Origin: Hanleya hanleyi
Lineage: Eukaryota > Mollusca > Polyplacophora > Lepidopleurida > Hanleyidae
Assembly (NCBI GenBank): GCA_036873755.1
Contig: JAVTVY010056900.1
Span: 62,001-126,000 of the forward strand
DNA: 64,000 nucleotides
Direction: 5' to 3'
Shown: in pieces, positions 56,781 through 64,000 of the stretch
How positions within the stretch are numbered: position 1 is the first letter of the stretch
Layout of the letters: every line of letters begins with the position of its first letter
Notes under the pieces: model-generated
What the model saw: only the letters and a program-made list of their open reading frames with translations
The model's database searches: none
What the model was told of the DNA's origin: nothing
Made by a program: the position numbers and the translations under genes

Positions 56781-59700
56781 TCATACAGCTCTTGCCAATA
56801 TCTGAGCTACACAGAACTATTAATAAAACCAGTTAATAAAACTATCCAGTCTCCTCACAAATTTGTCGTATCGTTTTTTCACAATAGAATTGCATGAATT
56901 ATGAAAATCTGCTCGCAAAAACTGGGATCTAAGACATTGACGCTGACGATCCACTTTTGAGCATATTACTGCAAATAGTTTCTTGCTACCACGAAGACCT
57001 GGCATACATGTATTTCGAAATGAGCCGCCTTCACAAATTCACTTCTTGAAGACTAAACTCTTGTGTTCCAGTTGTGATTCTCCAAACAAACTCGTCCACA
57101 ACTTGGAGAAAATCTCCTGCATGTATCCATACATCTGCTATCGGCTGAAACTTGCCAGCTGAAACGTTTTGAAACTTTAAACCCATTATTGACGATCCAG
57201 ACATCAGTACAAGAGTACTTTCATTATTTATTTATTTTTATTCATTAAAGTTGAAGCTGAGAATAATTCCATATTGTTGCATTTGCAGAACTGCGCTTTG
57301 TCATTTGTTAAGTGCTTAAGCTTAGTGTCCCTATTCCTATTCCAAGAATTTTTATTATTTCTGACATTTTGTCAGGCAGCCGTACATATCAGATGTGCCT
57401 GACAAGTTGTCTGTTATTGTCTGGCTGCTTATTTCCGGGCTTGTCAGGGCAGCGTAATTAGATGATTATAACTTACACTTCTCTTGATTTGGGATGTGGT
57501 TGGATGTGTATACATGTACATTACAGAATTACAGTTAACAAAACAAAAAAAAACACTTCCAAGAATCAGCTCGCTAAATTGCTTCATGTGTGTCTAACTA
57601 TACAACACAGGAATGGAAATGAAAGGTCAGTTATACAGCTCTCCAAGCTTGTTTGTTCCCTGTGGGGATGAAGCCTATATCCACACTGGACCTCTGCCAA
57701 TAATAAATCTTGGCTCCACAATTTTCTCTCTAAATAATTCAGTGGGAGTTGGGACTGGAAATACAGGTCTAGTCTTTAGAGCTTTCTTCACAGGAGTATT
57801 CATAAATTAGTATACATGTACATGTAACTCTAGTCAATTTATTCATGTAGAGTCTTGTTTGTGCTCCCAACAAATACATACATTATGGGTCTCTGTTGTG
57901 GCAGTAAGCAGGATTGATGTGTACATGTTGAATATTTTAGGCCTGGCTTCAAAAGATCGAGAGGAGATATCTTACAGAATATTGTAGATGTAAAATTTTC
58001 TGTTTGGCTACTCGTGCTTCTGGAGGTTTTTCTTCAAGCATTAAATCCAGGGAGCCATTTAGCATGCATCAGCGAGCAAATAAATTAGGTTAGATCGTAG
58101 CACAGTGATGCATCATTTCCATCAGTTTTTCACAAGGCACTGCACATAGATCATGAAGACCTATAATTTATGTGTGGGCACGTGATTTCTTCATTGTTAA
58201 CTCGATGAAGAAAACCCCTATACAATACGGCTGTGTTCAGCATAAATGGGTTGAAGTAATGATATTAATAATAGAGGGTGTTCCATAAAGTTTACCATCC
58301 TTGGTGAAATGCATCATTACCAGTATTGAACCACTGGGCTTGAATAAACAAACATATGGCGTGAAGAAATTAAGCTCCATTAGATTAGATGGATTCTTTT
58401 AGATTCCATTAGAAATTAAAAATTCATGGACAAAACAAACAAAATGAACATATTCTGACTCTAAACAGACTTACTATCTCAATGTTAAATGTTCTAGACA
58501 GAACTGCTGTGTAATATTGTACATGTATATATCATGCTAGAATACATGGAGTACAAATACAGTGGCCAGGCAGGCTACCACAGGGCTTGAGTTGAGTCAA
58601 CCAACATGACAGCTGTTAGATCGAACAAATCATGGCTCTCCTTTCAATCCGTTGAAAATCTTCCACAATTCCTAAACATCCACAAAATATATGTGAACTA
58701 TTCTATCAGTTGAATGTTTTAGGCTGCGACTGCAGCAATATTTTCATGTAAATGTAACCCTATAATATCTTCTTGTTAAAGCATTTCTCAGTACTGTTTG
58801 GCCACATACATGTACATGTATTTCACTGCGAACGTATACAGGACATTTTCTGTTCCATTCAATCCATTCAAAATTCTCAGCGAGTCGGAGACATCCACAC
58901 AATTTGTTCACACTATTCATTCAGTTCAACATTGTAGACAGTTACTGTGGTTATATTTTCATGTATATTGCCCAAAAACAGTCCCCATGTTCATATTCAA
59001 CTGTGCATATCTTACTGTGAATAATGTAGGCCATTGTCGTGTTATGGCGCCAACTGGCTGTGTGCGTTATGGCCTGTGTGGGCTTGTGAAAGGCTCTTCA
59101 CCATATTAAACAGGACAGATCCTGAAGGATGTTAAACTGGGGCTTTTTATGCACAGATGAAAACTTGTATTTATATCTTCACCTTTCTCCTTGATTTTCT
59201 AAAAAAAATTGACATTTCACAATATGCACTTTACATAGAATGAAGACATTTTTTGCAACTGCTCAGTTCATCATACATTTACTATGTGAACTACAAGTGG
59301 GCATGTTCAACTACATGTATACATTTATATAGAATATTCTAGTTTTATGATCAGTCAATATAGCCTTAATATTAGAGGTATTTTAACATAATGAATATGA
59401 TACAACAGCAGTGCATTGTGTATTACATATGATTATGTTTCAGGTGTCATTCTGTCAACATATATTTACTTCAGAAAAACAACACTGCCTCACAAAATTG
59501 AAGGTTGTCATAAACAAAACCTTGGCTGAACTTACATAGATTTGGCAAACAGCCAAGATTTAAGTGGATGATATGATATAACATGTTTTGCTGTATACTG
59601 GATGCCATATCCAGACAAAATCTGATCTGAATGTCAAGATACAAATTAAATAGAATGAACTTGTTATGGTGACAAAACTATGAAATAGGATTTCATTTTC

Positions 59701-61272
59701 TATGTATTAGGATTGGTTCAGTGTATTGGTATTCATGTATACCTTCTCTGAAAATCTCTACATCATACTTAAATACTCAATCAAAAGTTTGATGGGAAAA
59801 ATGAAGTTTGTCAGGTCTCAACCTTCAACAATCTAATAGTGGTGATGGTATAAAAAAGAAACCCACAGACCCAGTATATGCTGAATAGTAATAGATATAC
59901 CGGTACCTGAGAAGGGGGCGTTGAGGTTGTTATTAGATCGTTCAAGTGAGCATACGTGGCATTTGGGAGAAGAGTTGAATTCTGTGTTCAGGTGGCGTAG
60001 AACACCTGGCGTTGACACACATGGGGAGCATTCAACCAGGATGTACATGTATAGTGTTTTGAGAAAAAAATAAGGATGAGGTTTATTATCTATTTGCCTG
60101 TCGACTGGGTCGAATTTCTTTTGAGTCATAGTTTTACCACCTGGTCCCGCTGTGCATTCTCCTTCAAATATTAACCACCCAGCTCAGCTTCGGAATAGAT
60201 TTTTTTCCTCGTCAACATGTTAAAAATAATCCTGGTTCAATCTGCAGTTCACATGGTTTGTCATTTTCTACTCACTGGCATAGTGTCCAGAGACAATTGC
60301 TAATACATACATCTGGTGGTGGAGTTTTATATTGTTGATGAGTTTTTGGGCTATAGGAATATAGCTGTGTGGCCCTCTGAATACTCTTCTTCACCCTGAG
60401 GCCTCCTTCCCTCCTCCCAACTTTCAGTCCATTGTATACTGTGACGTTAACGAGGTACTTCTGAACATTACAACTTAATGATTTCATTATCAAAGGTTAC
60501 ATTAGAAATGGTGCCTAAAACACGAGTTCAGGATTAACAAAACTTCATACTATTACAGGTTGACAAGATTTGCTTTGAGTTTCAATTTTCTCATAATACT
60601 GCGATATTTTCATGATTACCACAACAAATTCCAAGCTTCTCTCACTGTTACTAGATGTCACTCATACCTCATTTTCCAACACAACAGCTCCCATATTGGA
60701 CTACAGGTACATGTATTAGCAAATATGTTTTATCGCTTTTATTTTATTTTATGCAACTTTACTGATATTTTTACATTAACTTTATCACATCAATTGAAAA
60801 AAAACACCCCACTGTACATGTACATGTATTGAAATGATTCATTCACAAAAGTGCAAGTATGTGTATGTGAAGTGGTCTTACATTATGGGACACAGTGAAA
60901 CCACTCTGAAATCATTCTGAGACCATTTGAAAGCTGAAGAGCTGCAGTCAGTCCATACAGTATGTACATGTAGTTCCCATAGATCATCTGTTCTTTATCT
61001 AGGTCTCATGAATTTCAGATTTGGTTCAGTTAACTATGCAATCAGATAAGCAACCTTCCTGTTCCTGCATATCTTAGCTCCAGTATCTATACATGTACAT
61101 GTGGTGTATTTATATAAGAGCCTGGGAAAATTTGATCCCCTTTTTACATGTGTACACATATATACTGTACATAAGCATTGAGATCCGCTGATTAACTTGG
61201 CATAATACAGTAGGACTCCAAAAATATTAGCGAAAAGCATTTTGTAGATCAATATTTCGATATATATTTATT

Positions 61273-61510
61273 CACATGGCAGTGTGACTAACGTCACAGG
61301 ACCTACGAAGTACAGTAGGCATTAGGACTCGAACGCGAACTGAACTCTTGGAAATCCCCACCCCCAGTTGAAATCCTGCCTATATTAAGATGGGCACCGT
61401 CCAAGTCAGAATCGCCACTGATTTTCATCAAAAATCACCAGAAATTTTCATCAAAAGTTGGTCAGCTCAGAACTTGTTGGTAACAGTCTCCTAATGCGCC
61501 TTTATTCCAA
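61273..61510 (+). repeat. Dispersed repeat family B, copy 3 (left part)
   Basis: It starts CATGGCAGTGTGACTAACGTCACAGGACCTACGAAGTA and runs through the ATTTTCATCAAAAATCACCAG and GTCAGCTCAGAACTTG tracts, matching 7332-7720. It stops at CTAATGCGCCTTTATTCC. Confidence 0.75.
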
Positions 61511-62487
61511 AATAAATAACACTCACCGATTTAATTTTACAATTTTTTAATTAAAGGAAACAGATTGAATAATATAGGTTCAGTAGATTTCAAGCTTTAC
61601 GTGTGAAAATACATTTACATCTCTTTAATGGTTTTCAGTGCCCTTGTACAGGATCAAAACAACTTTTTGAATCACATTATTTTCCCAACAATACAACAAA
61701 TTTTTATATATAGTACTATAGTAGAAAGGTAGCATTTATGTAGTTTACGGTAATTCAACTCAAGACCAACACCTTCTATGCACAAGATAATAATGATTCT
61801 ATGTCATTCTCCTGAGCATAACCGGTACAAAGACGAATAAATAGCGTCTCTACATCACGTTGTTATCTAGATATATGAGACAACACATTTTGGGCATTGG
61901 CAATCTGATGAATGTACTATTCCGGTTTTCTTGTTTCACATTATATTCTATGGCGGTTGATCGATGATTTTCTTCATTGATAAACGTTAAACCACCTAGC
62001 TTTAACTAATTCTGCTAGGCTGTCTTCATTCAGACTGTACAGCCTACACAGTCCACAGAAAATACACCGCACATTCTTGTACTCCCAGCCTTATCCCATT
62101 TGATGGCAAGTTTATGGGGCTGTTTAATGTCTAAGCTAGGAAATGTTCCAGGGTAGTGGACAGGCATGCAATAATATACTATATCTGCTATACAGGACAC
62201 CGACCACTGTAACTTGATGTGACAAGCAGCAGAGTAGAAACCGGCCTTATCTCAGTGGGCTTGGATATAAATCACTGTTAAAAACCACAAGGCTGGGATG
62301 GAGCCTCTCTCTGTGTTTGTTCCAAGGACAAGCCTTAATGACTTTTAAATCCACTGATAAGGAGGTCCCATGGCTTCATGGTCATAAAAGGAACATGATA
62401 CTGTTAAAGGCCACATGGATGGTATGCATTTATAACAATATACTGAAGTGTTAATTATAAATCTAATTTTAATCAGAATTATTTCAG

Positions 62488-62603
62488 ATCAGAACTTGCT
62501 GGTCTCCTTATTTTGCCGACGAAAGGATTCGGATGGACTGACTCACTCACTCATTACCGGACAATTTGCGATCTGTAGCCTACTTCGTAGGAATATCATC
62601 ATC
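62488..62603 (+). repeat. Dispersed repeat family B, copy 4 (right part)
   Basis: AGATCAGAACTTGCTGG is followed by GGATTCGGATGGACTGACTCACTCACTCATTACCGGACAA and ends CTACTTCGTAGG, matching 7690-7846. It may be the separated right half of the copy at 61273. Confidence 0.7.
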
Positions 62604-62705
62604 AGGACCATTGATCTATAAAATGCTTATTGCTAATATTTTCGAAGTCACTTTCCTCCTGTATTATGCCAAGTTAGTCAGTGGATCCCAATGCTAAATT
62701 TCAGT

Positions 62706-62975
62706 GTATATATATATATATATATATATATTCATGTACATGTAGAAAGGGATCAAATTTTTTCAAGCTCTTAATATAAACTGGGACGAATATTAAAGGG
62801 ATATGAATCATACCCCGACACCAAAGGCGCCGCCTCGAGCTCGCGCGGATATATATATTCATGTACATGTAGAAAGGGATCAAATTTTTTCAAGCTCTTA
62901 ATATAAACTGGGACGAATATTAAAGGGATATGAATCATACCCCGACATCAAAGGCGCCGCCTCGAGCTCACGCGG
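62706..62975 (+). repeat. (TA)n microsatellite and exact-size 127-bp tandem duplication
   Basis: Unit 62722-62848 is repeated at 62849-62975 with only a couple of differences (CACCAAAGG versus CATCAAAGG, GCTCGCGCGG versus GCTCACGCGG). Each unit begins in the TA tract and includes TTCATGTACATGTAGAAAGG and GGCGCCGCCTCGAGCTC. The unit after the TA tract is unusually GC-rich at its end. Confidence 0.92.
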
Positions 62976-63214
62976 AATGTTTGTCTCGCGCTCTACGCGC
63001 GTGAGCCTTTGCATCGCCTATTTTTCGTCACGAATTCATTCCAGATTTATAGACGTTCTTTTGCAGCAATTGGCATCAGATTATTTGATCGAGACAGGTA
63101 CATGTACTATTTTGAGAGAAGAATCTTTTGAGGGATTTTCATCGAAAAGATGCATATTTTCATGACAACTTTCGACCGCTCTGCGCTGCCGATAACTGAG
63201 CGGACGGAGTGGGA

Positions 63215-64000
63215 AGGAAAAACTCCTTTTTACCCCTCGGCCAATTTTGGCCATGGGGTATTGTCGTCGTCTTGTACGTCCGTCTGTCCGTACGTCCGTA
63301 CGTCCGTACGTCTGTACGTGAGCGAGATAGCCGGAGAACGGTTCCACTGAAGAATTCCAAATTTGGTATGCTTATTTACCTAGTCAAGGACCAGAAGCCT
63401 ATTTAATTGGGACCTGATTGGGTGAAAACCTTGGCGGCCATCTTTAATTTTATGCGAAATGGATAATGATCCATATCTCGGAAACCATTCAACTGTTCAA
63501 TACGAAAGTTGGTATACGTCATCGATACATCAAGCAACTTTCAATAAATTACCAAACCGGCTTTTCTGATTAGCTGGAAATCCTGGAGGCCATCTTTAAT
63601 TTATGCGAAATCGATAATGATACATATCTCTGTTACCATTCAGTTGTTTTATATGAAAGTTGGTATACATCATCGATACATCCAGATACTTTGAATCGGG
63701 ACCTGATTGACCGAAAACTTTGGCGGCCATCTTTAATTTATGCAAAAACTTTAATGATATATATCTCTGATCCAATTTAAGTGTTCTATACCAAACTTGG
63801 TATACAGCATCGATGTATCAACTGACTTGCAATGAATAACCACATCAGTTCCTCTGAGTGGGGAGAAGGATGGTCGGCCATCTTTAATTATGCAAAATCA
63901 TTAATGATCTCGTTCTCTGATACCGTTCAAGTGCACGATGTAAAATTTGGTATACATCATCGATGCATCAAGAGACTTACGACAAATGACAGTTCTGGTT
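63215..64000 (+). repeat. Family D-like array: GGCC head, GTACGTCC microrepeat, then units of about 145 bp
   Basis: A head (CCTCGGCCAATTTTGGCCATGG, 63236-63257) is followed by a CGTCCGTCTGTCCGTACGTCC microrepeat (63278-63320). Then come at least four units marked by GCCATCTTTAATTTATGC and GAAAGTTGGTATACATCATCGATACATC (near 63437, 63590, 63729 and 63878). The array runs off the window. Confidence 0.85.

Larger units (their letters stand above)
50382..64000 (+). other. spen: spen intron 2 (partial); no further exon recognised
   Basis: From the GTAAGT donor to the window end I found no arginine/serine-rich or RRM-like exon of spen in any plus frame. Intronic content recognised is listed separately. 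Stretches 50.4-54.1, 56.8-61.2 and 61.5-62.4 kb show only short unassigned frames, TACATGTA-rich tracts and homopolymers. Confidence 0.7.

Overview
This is animal nuclear DNA: AT-rich, repeat-dense, with split genes, consensus GT/AG splice sites and no bacterial gene organisation. The many TACATGTACATGTA-type stretches and the mix of short inverted-repeat DNA transposons, microsatellite-tailed retroelements and tandem repeats suggest a marine invertebrate, most likely a lophotrochozoan such as a mollusc. That assignment is inference.

Only two host genes can be recognised. They lie head to head around 19.6-20.5 kb. On the minus strand, 19334-19631 is the first coding exon of a metal-dependent amidohydrolase of the Atu3266/EF_0837 deacetylase group, with an HxH metal motif. 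On the plus strand, 20527-20609 and 50088-50381 are the first two coding exons of a Spen/SHARP (Msx2-interacting protein) orthologue. They split RRM1 and are separated by an intron of about 29.5 kb. Both splice sites are in the same phase and the joined reading is continuous. The rest of spen (later RRMs, SPOC domain) lies beyond the right edge, as do the remaining amidohydrolase exons beyond the left edge.

Almost everything else is mobile or tandem DNA. 1-5 kb has a decayed Polinton/Maverick packaging-ATPase fragment with a frameshift, a LINE tail, MITEs and palindromes. 5-19 kb has further MITE copies, a 5'-truncated LINE with an ORF2 C-terminus, foldback elements and subterminal-repeat blocks. 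The spen intron (20.6-50.1 kb) holds nested terminal-inverted-repeat elements, several with precise target duplications. It also holds four tandem arrays (about 190, 33, 30 and 72 bp units), a tRNA-derived SINE and an 8-bp-TSD hAT MITE. 50.4-64 kb is spen intron 2 with more such elements and a tandem array running off the right end.

The most coherent new pattern is a group of five elements that start with CAG and are bounded by 5-bp target duplications (34248-35716, 44178-45608, 29879-31405, 54206-54818, 55432-56249). No CRISPR array, canonical tRNA gene or rRNA gene was seen.
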